A DNA stretch of 64,000 nucleotides from Natronomonas marina (lineage in GTDB: Archaea > Halobacteriota > Halobacteria > Halobacteriales > Haloarculaceae): the NCBI RefSeq assembly GCF_024298905.1, contig NZ_CP101154.1:1-64000 (forward strand). Reading direction: 5' to 3'. Shown piece after piece: positions 45,449 through 53,191 of this stretch. Position 1 is the first letter of the stretch, and each line of letters opens with the position of its first letter. Below the pieces are notes generated by a model. That model did no database searches. It saw only the letters and a program-made list of their open reading frames with translations, and was not told where the DNA came from. Both the position numbers and the translations under genes were made by a program.

Positions 45449-46576
45449 ATGAGCGGATTCGTCTTCTCCGAGAAACCCATCGGCATCGACCGTGGCGAGG
45501 GGGTCCACCTCTACGACACGAACGGCGACGAGTACCTGGACTTCGGCGCCAGTTACGCCTGCGCGCCGGTCGGCCACTGCCACCCCGAGGTGGTCGATGC
45601 GACGACCGCCCAAATCGAGAAACTGCTGTACGTCCAGGCGTCGTACCCGAACGCGCCCCGGACGGCGCTGTACGAGCAGTTGGCCGACCTCGCGCCGGGC
45701 GACATCGACAACGTCTGGCTCTGTAACTCCGGGACGGAGGCCAACGAGGCGGCGCTGAAGTTCGCCCGCCACGCGACCGGCCGTTCGAAGATAATCGCGA
45801 CGATGCAGGGGTTCCACGGCCGGACGATGGGGTCGCTGGCGACGACGTGGAAGAAGCAGTACAAGCAGGGCTTCGAGCCGCTGGCCGGCGGCGTCGAGTT
45901 CGTCCCCTACGGCGATAGCGAGGCCATGCGGGAGGCCGTCGACGAGGAGACGGCCGCGGTCATCGTCGAACCGCTGCAGGGGGAGGGCGGCATCAACCCC
46001 GCCTCGACGGCGTACCTGCGGACGGTCCGGGAGGCGACCGAGGCGGCCGGCGCCGCGATGATACTCGACGAGATACAGACGGGTCTCGGCCGGACCGGGA
46101 CGCTGTGGGCCGCCGACGGCCACGGCGTCGTCCCCGACGTCCTGACGACGGCGAAGGGGCTCGGTAGCGGCCTGCCGGTCGGTGCGACGCTGGTCCGCGA
46201 GTGGATCGCCGAGGACGCCGGCAACCACGGCTCGACGTTCTCGGGCGGGCCGGTGGTCTCGGCGGCCGCGGGCGCGACGCTTTCCGTCATCACGCGGGAA
46301 GATCTGCCGTCCCACGCCGCCGCGGTGGGCGAGTACCTCGTCGAACAACTGCGCGACGCCCTGGGGGAGTCGGTCCGGGAGGTCCGCGGCGAGGGGCTGA
46401 TGGTCGGCGTCGAGGTGAAACGGGGGGCCAACCCCATCCTGCGGGACCTCGCCGTCGAGCACGGCATCCTCGCGCTGCCCGCCGGTCGCAGCGTCGTCAG
46501 ACTGCTGCCGCCGCTGACCGTCGAGCGCGAGCACGCCGACGAGGTCGTCGACGCCCTGGAGGCGATCGTCGCGTGA
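45449..46576 (+). CDS. argD: LysW-glutamate-semialdehyde aminotransferase
   Basis: PLP enzyme converting the carrier-bound semialdehyde to carrier-bound ornithine. 375 residues, class III aminotransferase. LCNSGTEANEAALKFAR binds phosphate; FHGRTMGSLATT, VEPLQGEGGINP, ILDEIQTGLGRTG and the PLP-lysine segment TTAKGLGSGLPVGA are clear. ATG 45449 starts the protein at MSGFVFSEKPI. It ends in a GTGA overlap with argE. Confidence 0.95.
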   Translation: MSGFVFSEKPIGIDRGEGVHLYDTNGDEYLDFGASYACAPVGHCHPEVVDATTAQIEKLLYVQASYPNAPRTALYEQLADLAPGDIDNVWLCNSGTEANEAALKFARHATGRSKIIATMQGFHGRTMGSLATTWKKQYKQGFEPLAGGVEFVPYGDSEAMREAVDEETAAVIVEPLQGEGGINPASTAYLRTVREATEAAGAAMILDEIQTGLGRTGTLWAADGHGVVPDVLTTAKGLGSGLPVGATLVREWIAEDAGNHGSTFSGGPVVSAAAGATLSVITREDLPSHAAAVGEYLVEQLRDALGESVREVRGEGLMVGVEVKRGANPILRDLAVEHGILALPAGRSVVRLLPPLTVEREHADEVVDALEAIVA

Positions 46577-47628
46577 GCGAGACGACCGACCGCCTGGCGG
46601 CCGACGAGGAGGCCCGCGCGTTGCTGGAGACGCTCGTGTCCATCCCGTCGCCGACGCCCGAGGAAGACGAGTGCGCCGCGGCGCTCGTGGCCTTCTTCGA
46701 GGACCACGGCCGGGAGGTCTACCGCGACGAGGTCGGCAACGTCCGGGCGCCCGCTGACGACTCGGTGCTGTACACCTCCCACATCGACACGGTGCCGGGC
46801 GAGATTCCCGTCCGGGTGGAGGACGGCGAGGACGGTCCCGTCCTGTGGGGACGGGGCTCGGTCGACGCGAAGGGTCCGCTCGCGGCGCTTGCGGTCGCGG
46901 CTGTCCGCACCGGCGTCTCCTTCGTCGGCGTCGTCGGCGAGGAGACGACCTCCCGTGGCGCCCGCCACCTCGTCGACGACCGCGAGGCGCCCGACGCCGT
47001 CGTCAACGGCGAACCGTCGGGCTGGGACGGCATCACGCTCGGCTACCGGGGCATCCTCCAGGGCACCTACGTCGCCACCTCGGAGTCGGGCCACACCTCC
47101 CGCCCGGAGAACAACGCCATCCAGGACGCTATCGCGTGGTGGTCGGCCGTCGAGGAACGGTTCGCCGCGGAGGACTACGAACCCGTCTTCGAGCAGGTGA
47201 CGCCCAAGCCCGTCGCCGTCGAGGGCGGCGTCAGCGAGGACGGTCTCGCCGTCGAGACGACGATGGAGGTCCAGTTGCGGGTGCCGCCCGCCCACTCGAC
47301 GGAGGAGGTCCGGGAACTGGCGGACGGCGAACTGGGCGCCGGTACGGTTAACTGGACGGACGCGGTGGAACCGACGATGCAGAGTCCCAGAACGCCGGTC
47401 GCGCGGGCGTTCCGCGCCGCGATTCGGGAGGCGGGCGGCGACCCGCGTCTGCTCCGGAAGACCGGCACGGCCGACATGAACCTCTATGCGGGCTCCTGGG
47501 ACTGCCCGATGGCGACGTACGGTCCCGGCGACTCCGCGCTGGACCACGCGCCGGACGAACGGCTCGCGCTGGGCGAACTCGACCGCGCGGTGGCGGTCCT
47601 GGAGGCCGTCGCGGAGGACCTGCAATGA
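46573..47628 (+). CDS. argE: LysW-ornithine hydrolase
   Basis: Zinc M20-type amidohydrolase that releases ornithine from LysW. 351 residues from GTG 46573, overlapping the argD stop. Metal-binding signatures: YTSHIDTVPG (H-x-D), GRGSVDAKGPLAAL, GVVGEETTSRGARHL (EE pair) and NGEPSGWDG. This is the LysK/ArgE form without the long dimerisation insert of bacterial ArgE. It is followed by argF in an ATGA overlap. Confidence 0.93.
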   Translation: MSETTDRLAADEEARALLETLVSIPSPTPEEDECAAALVAFFEDHGREVYRDEVGNVRAPADDSVLYTSHIDTVPGEIPVRVEDGEDGPVLWGRGSVDAKGPLAALAVAAVRTGVSFVGVVGEETTSRGARHLVDDREAPDAVVNGEPSGWDGITLGYRGILQGTYVATSESGHTSRPENNAIQDAIAWWSAVEERFAAEDYEPVFEQVTPKPVAVEGGVSEDGLAVETTMEVQLRVPPAHSTEEVRELADGELGAGTVNWTDAVEPTMQSPRTPVARAFRAAIREAGGDPRLLRKTGTADMNLYAGSWDCPMATYGPGDSALDHAPDERLALGELDRAVAVLEAVAEDLQ

Positions 47629-48509
47629 ACTTCCTGACCATCGACGACCTGACCGCGGCGGAACTGGAGACGGTGTTGAGCCGTGCGGCCGACTACAAGA
47701 ACGGCGAGACGCCGAAGGCGATGGCCGACGGGACGCTCGGGATGATATTCGAGAAGCCCTCGACGCGGACCCGGGTCTCCTTCGAGACGGGCGCGACCCA
47801 GCTGGGCGGCCACGCCATCTTCCTCGGGCCCGACGACGTCCACCTCGGACACGGCGAGCCGATCAAGGACACTGCGCGGGCGGTTTCGCGGTACGTCGAC
47901 GTCGTCATGGCCCGGCTGTTCGACCACGCCGACGTCGTCGAGTTGGGCGAGTACGCGACGGTGCCGGTGGTCAACGGCCTGACGGACGACGCCCACCCGT
48001 GTCAGACGCTGGCGGATCTGCTGACGATACGGGAGCGGTTCGGCGGCTTCGACGCCGACGTCGCCTGGGTCGGCGACGGCAACAACGTCTGTCAGTCGCT
48101 GGTGCTCGGCGCGGCGATGGTCGGGCTCGATTTGACGGTCGCCACGCCCGCCGAGTACGCCGTCGACGACGAGGTGCTGGCTCGTGCCGCCGAACTCGGG
48201 GACGCGCCGGAGACGACGACCGACCCCGAGGCGGCCGCCGACGGCGCCGACGTCGTCTACACGGACGTGTGGGTCAGCATGGGCGAGGAATCCGAACGCG
48301 AGGCGAAACTCGACGTCTTCGAGGCGGGCGGCTTCCGACTCGACGAGGAACTGCTGGACGACCAGCTGGTGATGCACTGTCTGCCGGCCCACCGGGGCGA
48401 GGAGATAACGGACGCGGTGCTGGAGAGCGACCGCGCGGTCGTCTGGGACCAGGCCGAAAACAGACTCCACGCACAGAAGGCGCTTCTGACGTACCTGCTG
48501 GAGGGGTAG
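47625..48509 (+). CDS. argF: Ornithine carbamoyltransferase
   Basis: Makes citrulline from ornithine and carbamoyl phosphate. 294 residues. Carbamoyl-phosphate motif STRTR in FEKPSTRTRVSFETG, HPCQ in DDAHPCQTLADLL, and the ornithine-binding HCLPAHRG. It is the last enzyme gene of the cluster and links to argG at its start, so the whole path from glutamate to arginine is encoded within 9.4 kb. It may also serve arginine fermentation in reverse, as known in Halobacterium, but no arcA is here. Confidence 0.96.
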   Translation: MNFLTIDDLTAAELETVLSRAADYKNGETPKAMADGTLGMIFEKPSTRTRVSFETGATQLGGHAIFLGPDDVHLGHGEPIKDTARAVSRYVDVVMARLFDHADVVELGEYATVPVVNGLTDDAHPCQTLADLLTIRERFGGFDADVAWVGDGNNVCQSLVLGAAMVGLDLTVATPAEYAVDDEVLARAAELGDAPETTTDPEAAADGADVVYTDVWVSMGEESEREAKLDVFEAGGFRLDEELLDDQLVMHCLPAHRGEEITDAVLESDRAVVWDQAENRLHAQKALLTYLLEG

Positions 48510-48576
48510 AGGTCGCGGTCCCGCCGCTGTCGACCCGGAGCGGCCGGCGACGGGGTTACCGTCCGGTATCGGGTGG

Positions 48577-48584
48577 ATTTATCG
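48577..48584 (+). promoter_or_regulatory. TATA box of the TrmB-like regulator gene
   Basis: ATTTATCG lies about 27 bases before ATG 48608, giving a leaderless start separate from argF. Confidence 0.6.
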
Positions 48585-48607
48585 CCCGCGGGACCTACCC
48601 GGCAGAC

Positions 48608-48988
48608 ATGGAAGCCGACCCGGATCCCTCGCGGTTCCGAGACCTCATGCTGGACTCCGAGCCGGGCTTCGAGGAGGTGCTCCGTTGTGTCTTCGGGATA
48701 CAGGACCACGAAGCGCGTCTCTACGTGGAGCTACTCGAGGTCCCGGACAGCACCGTCGCGGAACTGGCCGACAGGGTCGACCGAGACCGGAGCAACGTCA
48801 ACCGCGGGCTCGCCACGCTCCGGGAGAAGGGGCTTGCCGACAGACAGCGGCGCCTGCTCGACAGCGGCGGCCACGTCTACCAGTACCGCGCGACGCCGCC
48901 CGCGGAGGCCCGCGAGTTGATGCACGAGACGCTCAACGAGTGGGCCGCATACGTCCACGAGCGGATCGACGAGTTCCCCGGCCAGTAG
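48608..48988 (+). CDS. TrmB-type winged-helix regulator
   Basis: 126 residues from ATG 48608. The helix-turn-helix reads LYVELLEVPDSTVAELADRVDRDRSNVNRGLATLREKGLADRQRRLLDSGGHVYQYRATPP, the TrmB/MarR-like pattern in which a single recognition helix (DRSNVNRGLATLREKG) is followed by a wing. There is no sugar-binding domain, so it is the short form. It lies 98 bases after argF with its own promoter. Control of the arginine genes is a guess from position. Confidence 0.8.
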   Translation: MEADPDPSRFRDLMLDSEPGFEEVLRCVFGIQDHEARLYVELLEVPDSTVAELADRVDRDRSNVNRGLATLREKGLADRQRRLLDSGGHVYQYRATPPAEARELMHETLNEWAAYVHERIDEFPGQ

Positions 48989-48991
48989 CGT

Positions 48992-49153
48992 TCAGACCAG
49001 CGCCTCCAGTGAGACGGCGCCCGACGACTGAATCCAGGCGGTCGGCTCCTCGGTGTCGTAGATGACCACCTCGCCGCTCTCGAGGTGGAGTTCGGCCCAG
49101 CGGGTACTCGTCGTCTCGGGGCTGTCGCCGTCGTCTTGGAGTGGCGCTGGCAT
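48992..49153 (-). CDS. Small conserved haloarchaeal protein (DUF7331-like)
   Basis: 53 residues from ATG 49153. The core STRWAELHLESGEVVIYDTEEPTAWIQS is a recognisable short haloarchaeal family. Acidic and without membrane segment or metal motif. It is convergent with the regulator gene, with only three bases between the stops. Function unknown; the family name is from memory. Confidence 0.7.
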   Translation of the reverse strand: MPAPLQDDGDSPETTSTRWAELHLESGEVVIYDTEEPTAWIQSSGAVSLEALV

Positions 49154-49289
49154 GGTTCGTTCCGGGCAGTATCGCCCTACAGACGTCGCTTGAGGAGGGT
49201 ATGTGTTAAGTGTTACCGCCTGTCAGACATTCGGCTGACGGACGGCCGGCTTTGGAAGGCGTCAAGTGGGTCCCGGTCCTCGTGGCGGT

Positions 49290-49529
49290 ATGAGCGGTCC
49301 AACGGTCGTCGAGGCCGGCGAACACGACACCGAGGAGCTACTGGAGCGTCTCCGCCAGCGGGAACGGCTCGTCGTGCGGACCGACGTACTCGGGAGTCCC
49401 GAGGAGATGACGCTGCGGTTCGATGGGGAGACGTACTACTGCGACACGCCGACGACCCTCCACAAGCACGACACCCCCGAGGAGATGGCCGAGTGCATGC
49501 GACACTACGGCTACGTCCGGGACGTCTGA
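49290..49529 (+). CDS. Small conserved haloarchaeal protein
   Basis: 79 residues from ATG 49290. A helical N terminus (DTEELLERLRQRERLVVRTDVLGSPEEMTLRFDGETYYCD) is followed by TPTTLHKHDTPEEMAECMRHYGYVRDV. Two Cys and a His cluster (YYCD, HKHD, ECMRHYGY) could bind a metal, but no standard zinc finger is formed. It lies 60 bases before thrC. I recognise the pattern as widespread in haloarchaea but without known function. Confidence 0.7.
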   Translation: MSGPTVVEAGEHDTEELLERLRQRERLVVRTDVLGSPEEMTLRFDGETYYCDTPTTLHKHDTPEEMAECMRHYGYVRDV

Positions 49530-49589
49530 ACGGCCGCAAGTCCGGCGCCGACCGCCCCCTTTTTGCCCGCTCGCCGCCAGCATCGACCG

Positions 49590-50906
49590 ATGGCCGAGCT
49601 AACGCTCCCCGACGCCCCGACGGAGCCGGCAGTCGCCGACGACGGGGTCTGGCTGCGCTGCATCGAGTGCGGCCACGACCACGCCCCCTTCGAGTCGGTC
49701 CGCTACACCTGCCAGGAGTGCGACGGCCTGCTGGAGGCTCGCTACGACACGTACCCCACCTTCGACGACTTCGAGGGATCGGGCGTCTGGCGGTACGACG
49801 CCGCCCTGCCCTTCGACTCGGGGGTAACCCTTCCCGAGGGCGACACGCCGCTGCACTACGTCCCCCGCCTCGAGGCGTCCGTCGGCGTCCGAAACCTCCG
49901 CGTCAAACACGAGGGGATGAACCCCACCGGCTCGTTCAAGGACCGCGGGATGACCGTCGGCGTCCGTGTCGCCCAGGAGCTGGGTGTCGACCGACTGGCC
50001 TGTGCCTCGACGGGCAACACGTCGGCGGCGCTGGCCGCCTACGGCGCCCGCGCCGGCCTGCAGACGCTCGTGTTGCTGCCCGAGGGGAAGGTCGCCGCCG
50101 GCAAGATAGCCCAGGCGAGCCTCCACGGCGCACGCATCCTGGAGGTCGACGGCAACTTCGATTCGTGTCTCGACATCGTCCAGGAACTGGCCGACCGCGG
50201 CGAGGCGTACCTGCTGAACTCGCTGAACCCGTTCCGCCTGGAGGGCCAGAAGACCATCGGCCTCGAGATACTCGAGGAGTTCTACGCCGACGAGGGACGG
50301 TTCCCGGACCGAATCGTCCTGCCGGTCGGCAACGCGGGCAACACCGCCGCTCTCTACAAGTGCTTCCGGGAGATGGTCGCCGGCGGCGACCTGGCGCCCG
50401 GCGACGTGCCGAAACTCACCGGCGTCCAGGCCGAGGGGGCGGCGCCGATGGTCGAGGCCATCGAGTCCGACGCCGACGGCATCGAGCGGTGGGACGACGT
50501 GGAGACGGTGGCGACCGCCATCCGCATCGGCAACCCCGTCAACGCGCCGAAGGCGCTGCCCGGCATCCGGGAGACGGGTGGGACCGCCGTCGCCGTCTCC
50601 GACGAGGAGATCACGGACGCCCAGCGCGCGCTGGCCGGCGAGGGCGTCGGCGTCGAACCTGCCTCGGCGGCCTCCATCGCCGGCCTCCGGAAACTCCGCG
50701 ATTCGGGCGTCGTCGGGTCGGGCGAGGATGTGGTCTGTCTGACGACCGGCCACCTGCTGAAGGACCCCGACGCCGCGGCGGCGGCCGGCGGCGACCCCGA
50801 ACCGGTGCCCAACGACACCGACGACGTGCTGGCGCACCTGGCCGGCGAGGACGTCTCCGGCGACGGCGACGGTGGGCTGTTCGCCCGGCTTCGCGGGCTG
50901 TTGTAG
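49590..50906 (+). CDS. thrC: Threonine synthase
   Basis: PLP enzyme converting O-phosphohomoserine to threonine. 438 residues from ATG 49590. An N-terminal zinc ribbon (CIECGHDH...CQECDGLLEARYD) is typical of the archaeal form. The PLP lysine is in EGMNPTGSFKDRGMT; phosphate-binding and substrate segments are ACASTGNTSAALAAYGARAG and PVGNAGNTAALYKCFREM. The C-terminal 45 residues form an Ala/Asp-rich tail. No other threonine gene is adjacent. Confidence 0.95.
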   Translation: MAELTLPDAPTEPAVADDGVWLRCIECGHDHAPFESVRYTCQECDGLLEARYDTYPTFDDFEGSGVWRYDAALPFDSGVTLPEGDTPLHYVPRLEASVGVRNLRVKHEGMNPTGSFKDRGMTVGVRVAQELGVDRLACASTGNTSAALAAYGARAGLQTLVLLPEGKVAAGKIAQASLHGARILEVDGNFDSCLDIVQELADRGEAYLLNSLNPFRLEGQKTIGLEILEEFYADEGRFPDRIVLPVGNAGNTAALYKCFREMVAGGDLAPGDVPKLTGVQAEGAAPMVEAIESDADGIERWDDVETVATAIRIGNPVNAPKALPGIRETGGTAVAVSDEEITDAQRALAGEGVGVEPASAASIAGLRKLRDSGVVGSGEDVVCLTTGHLLKDPDAAAAAGGDPEPVPNDTDDVLAHLAGEDVSGDGDGGLFARLRGLL

Positions 50907-51084
50907 CCGAGAGCGTCATAGAACCGCTCACGGAGCTTGTTTGCACCCTCACTTCGGAGAGGTAGCCGAACGAACGTGACTGCGTATCGAGCGGTTCGGG
51001 AGACGTTTCGTTGGTCGACGACAACACGCCCGCGACTGCCTGCACCGGCAAAGACTGAAGGCCACTGCGATGGTATTTTACGCT

Positions 51085-51390
51085 ATGTCGAAGCAGATGA
51101 ACACCGTCATCTCGGGTGACGAGTCGGGTATTCACGACGAGCCCCATATCCGGGACCGGCGAATCACCGTGAGCCACATCCACGCGCTGGTCGAAGAGCG
51201 CGACCTCAGCGCCCAGACGGTAGCAGACCGCTTTGACCTCACTGCTTCGGACGTCTATCACGCACTGGCGTACTATCACGACCACCCCGAAGAGATGCGG
51301 GCGGTCGAGGAACGCCGTCGAGAGCTACACGAAGCCGCAAAAGAGGACCCGAAAATCGTCACCGGTCCCGACGATCTGCCGGAATCGTAG
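51085..51390 (+). CDS. DUF433-family antitoxin
   Basis: 101 residues from ATG 51085; a second Met at 51100 is possible. HIRDRRITVSHIHALVEERDLSAQTVADRFDLTASDVYHALAYYHDHPEEM is the DUF433 helix-turn-helix core, which partners with PIN-like DUF5615 proteins. The charged C-terminal tail (RRRELHEAAKEDPKIVTGPDDLPES) would contact the toxin. Two bases separate it from the toxin gene. The 178 bases upstream (from 50907) show no gene; GTATTTTACG just before the ATG is AT-rich. Confidence 0.82.
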   Translation: MSKQMNTVISGDESGIHDEPHIRDRRITVSHIHALVEERDLSAQTVADRFDLTASDVYHALAYYHDHPEEMRAVEERRRELHEAAKEDPKIVTGPDDLPES

Positions 51391-51392
51391 GT

Positions 51393-51737
51393 ATGCGGGT
51401 GTCGTTTCTGCTTGACGAGAACATCGCGGCTCCGCTGGCCGACAAACTCGACAAAGCAGGCCACGATGTAGAGCGTGTCGTCGATGTGAACGAATTGGGC
51501 GAAGGCGTCGACGACACAACGATTCGTCTGTACGCCGTCCGAGAGGGCCGCCTCATCGTCACCAGCGACGACGACTTTGTGCAGATGCCGGCAGACTCTC
51601 ACAGTGGCGTATTCTACGTCTCCGACCAGTCGCTCCCCGCGCACGAACTCTACCATATCATCCAGCGCGTTATCGAAAGGTTCCCGAGTCGAGAAGCGAT
51701 GAATACAGTGACGTACATTACTACCGATTGGCTGTGA
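51393..51737 (+). CDS. DUF5615 PIN-like toxin
   Basis: 114 residues. The N terminus MRVSFLLDENIAAPLADKLDKAGHDVERV has the DEN motif of DUF5615, and LIVTSDDDFVQMP supplies the SxDxDF acidic motif. This compact PIN-like fold is thought to be an RNase toxin. It is the second gene of a two-gene module with DUF433 and ends 42 bases from the convergent antiporter operon. Codon use is less GC-biased than in neighbouring genes, consistent with mobility. Confidence 0.84.
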   Translation: MRVSFLLDENIAAPLADKLDKAGHDVERVVDVNELGEGVDDTTIRLYAVREGRLIVTSDDDFVQMPADSHSGVFYVSDQSLPAHELYHIIQRVIERFPSREAMNTVTYITTDWL

Positions 51738-51779
51738 TTCACGAGTGAAGCGAGTGGGATGTCAGTCCCCTATAACTCC

Positions 51780-52181
51780 CTACTCCTCGCCCGGATCGTC
51801 CGATTCGCCGTCGTCCCGCTCGTCGTCCCGCGTGCGCTCGTTCTCGCCGGGGCCGGGCCAGGTGACGCCGACGAGGAACTCGACGCCGGTCTTCTGTGCG
51901 GCCCGCGAGATCATGTGTGCGCCCGTCGGCACCGTCAAAAAGAGGAAGACGATGCCGATGAGCGACGCGAGGCCGGCGCCGCCGGGGCCGAACCGGACGA
52001 ACCCGGCGAGAAAGACCGCGGCGGTCCCGAGCGTGGTCGGCTTGCTGGTGGCGTGCATCCGGTTGTAGACGTTCGGAAGCCGGAGCAGTCCGAGGGTGCC
52101 GACCGCGAGGAAGAACGTCCCGGACGCGACCAGCGCGACCACGGTCAGGTTCCGGACGGTCTCGACGAGCGCCGCGCTCAC
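51780..52181 (-). CDS. mnhG: Multisubunit cation/proton antiporter subunit G
   Basis: Membrane subunit of the Mrp-type Na+(K+)/H+ antiporter. 133 residues from GTG 52181. Three helices: VVALVASGTFFLAVGTLGLLRLPNVYNRMHATSK (with the conserved RLPNVYNRMHA motif), TTLGTAAVFLAGF and LASLIGIVFLFLTVPTGAHMISRAA. An acidic cytosolic tail follows. Last gene of the operon A-B-C-D-E-F-G read on the minus strand. Confidence 0.94.
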   Translation of the reverse strand: MSAALVETVRNLTVVALVASGTFFLAVGTLGLLRLPNVYNRMHATSKPTTLGTAAVFLAGFVRFGPGGAGLASLIGIVFLFLTVPTGAHMISRAAQKTGVEFLVGVTWPGPGENERTRDDERDDGESDDPGEE

Positions 52182-52239
52182 GGCTCGCCTCCCCCGAGAT
52201 TCGCCCCGGCCGTCTCGTCGGTTGTCGGTTCCCTCATGA

Positions 52240-52533
52240 TCACTCCCGCCTCGTGATGATGTCGCCCTCGGTGATGTACTTCGCGACCGCGACCGTCGAG
52301 AGGAAGCCGATGATGGCCAGCACGAGGCTGACGGTCACGTAGAGGCCGCGCCCCGTCTTCAGCGCGAACAGCACCGCGATGGCGACGACGTTGGTGGCGA
52401 TGGCGTCGAGTGCGACCACCCGGTCGGGGACGGTCGGTCCCTCGACGACCCGGTAGCCACAGAGGAGACACAGCGCCGCGACGACGACCAGGGCGGCGTC
52501 GACCGCGGCCGCGGCCAGCGCCTCACCCGCCAT
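52240..52533 (-). CDS. mnhF: Multisubunit cation/proton antiporter subunit F
   Basis: 97 residues with three hydrophobic helices: VDAALVVVAALCLLCGYRVVEGPTVPDRVVALDAI, NVVAIAVLFALKTGRGLYVTVSLVLAIIGFLSTVAVAKYI. GPTVPDRVVALD is the MnhF signature. ATG 52533 is preferred; a GTG three codons upstream is possible. It overlaps the end of mnhE by 11 bases. Fifty-eight bases separate it from mnhG. Confidence 0.93.
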   Translation of the reverse strand: MAGEALAAAAVDAALVVVAALCLLCGYRVVEGPTVPDRVVALDAIATNVVAIAVLFALKTGRGLYVTVSLVLAIIGFLSTVAVAKYITEGDIITRRE

Positions 52534-53191
52534 CGCCGTCACCTCCCGTCTCCGCGCCGGAGTCGGCGCCCCCCCCGACGCCCGGCGCCTCGCCGACGCC
52601 CGGTTCGGGTATCGTCTTCGGTTCCGGCGGGTAGTCGGAGGGGTGGACCCGGACCGCGGGCGTCGGGTCGGCCGGGTCGGCGTCCTCGTCGAAGATGGCC
52701 AGCGCGTAGTCCTCCCACTCGCGGATGGGGTCGACGAGGGCGTCGATGTCGCGGCCGTCGATGGTGTGGACGTAGAGACCGTTCTCCTCGGGGTCGTGGT
52801 CCAGCGTCACTGTCCCGGGCGTGATGGTGATGCTGTTGGCGATGGTGGTGACGCCCAGCGCCGTCTCCACGCGCAGCGGGACGAACACCACCTGCGGTTC
52901 CAGCCGCATCCCCGGCGCGAGCACCCGGTAGGCGACGTCGAGGTTGGCGACGATTATCTGCCGGACGAAGGTCAGGACGTACCGGGCGAGCGCGGGGGTC
53001 GCGCCGGCGACCCGGGCGAGGTCGACCGTCGGCGCGTAGAGCCGCCGGAACACGTACGCGACCGGGAGTCCGACCGCGAGACCGGCGACGGCGGCTCGCA
53101 GGAGCGGGACGGGAGCGAGCGCCGGCCCGGTGACGAACACCCAGATGACCGCGAACACGACGCCGGTCGCGGGCCACCGCCGGACCTTCAC
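52523..53191 (-). CDS. mnhE: Multisubunit cation/proton antiporter subunit E
   Basis: 222 residues from GTG 53191 (MKVRRWPATG). N-terminal helices (VVFAVIWVFVTGPAL, AVAGLAVGLPVAYVFRRL) and the MnhE core YVLTFVRQIIVANLDVAYRVLAPGMRLEPQVVFVPLRVETALGVTTIANSITITPGTVTLDHD. A long acidic/Gly-rich tail (last 45 residues) goes beyond the usual length. Start and stop overlap the neighbours (GTGA with mnhD), so translation is coupled. Confidence 0.93.
   Translation of the reverse strand: MKVRRWPATGVVFAVIWVFVTGPALAPVPLLRAAVAGLAVGLPVAYVFRRLYAPTVDLARVAGATPALARYVLTFVRQIIVANLDVAYRVLAPGMRLEPQVVFVPLRVETALGVTTIANSITITPGTVTLDHDPEENGLYVHTIDGRDIDALVDPIREWEDYALAIFDEDADPADPTPAVRVHPSDYPPEPKTIPEPGVGEAPGVGGGADSGAETGGDGDGG

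Noticed and set aside
52182-52240. A 19-codon frame between mnhF and mnhG
   Set aside because: It is short, acidic and lacks conservation signs; it more likely forms the mnhG leader, which contains a GGGGGAGG ribosome site.
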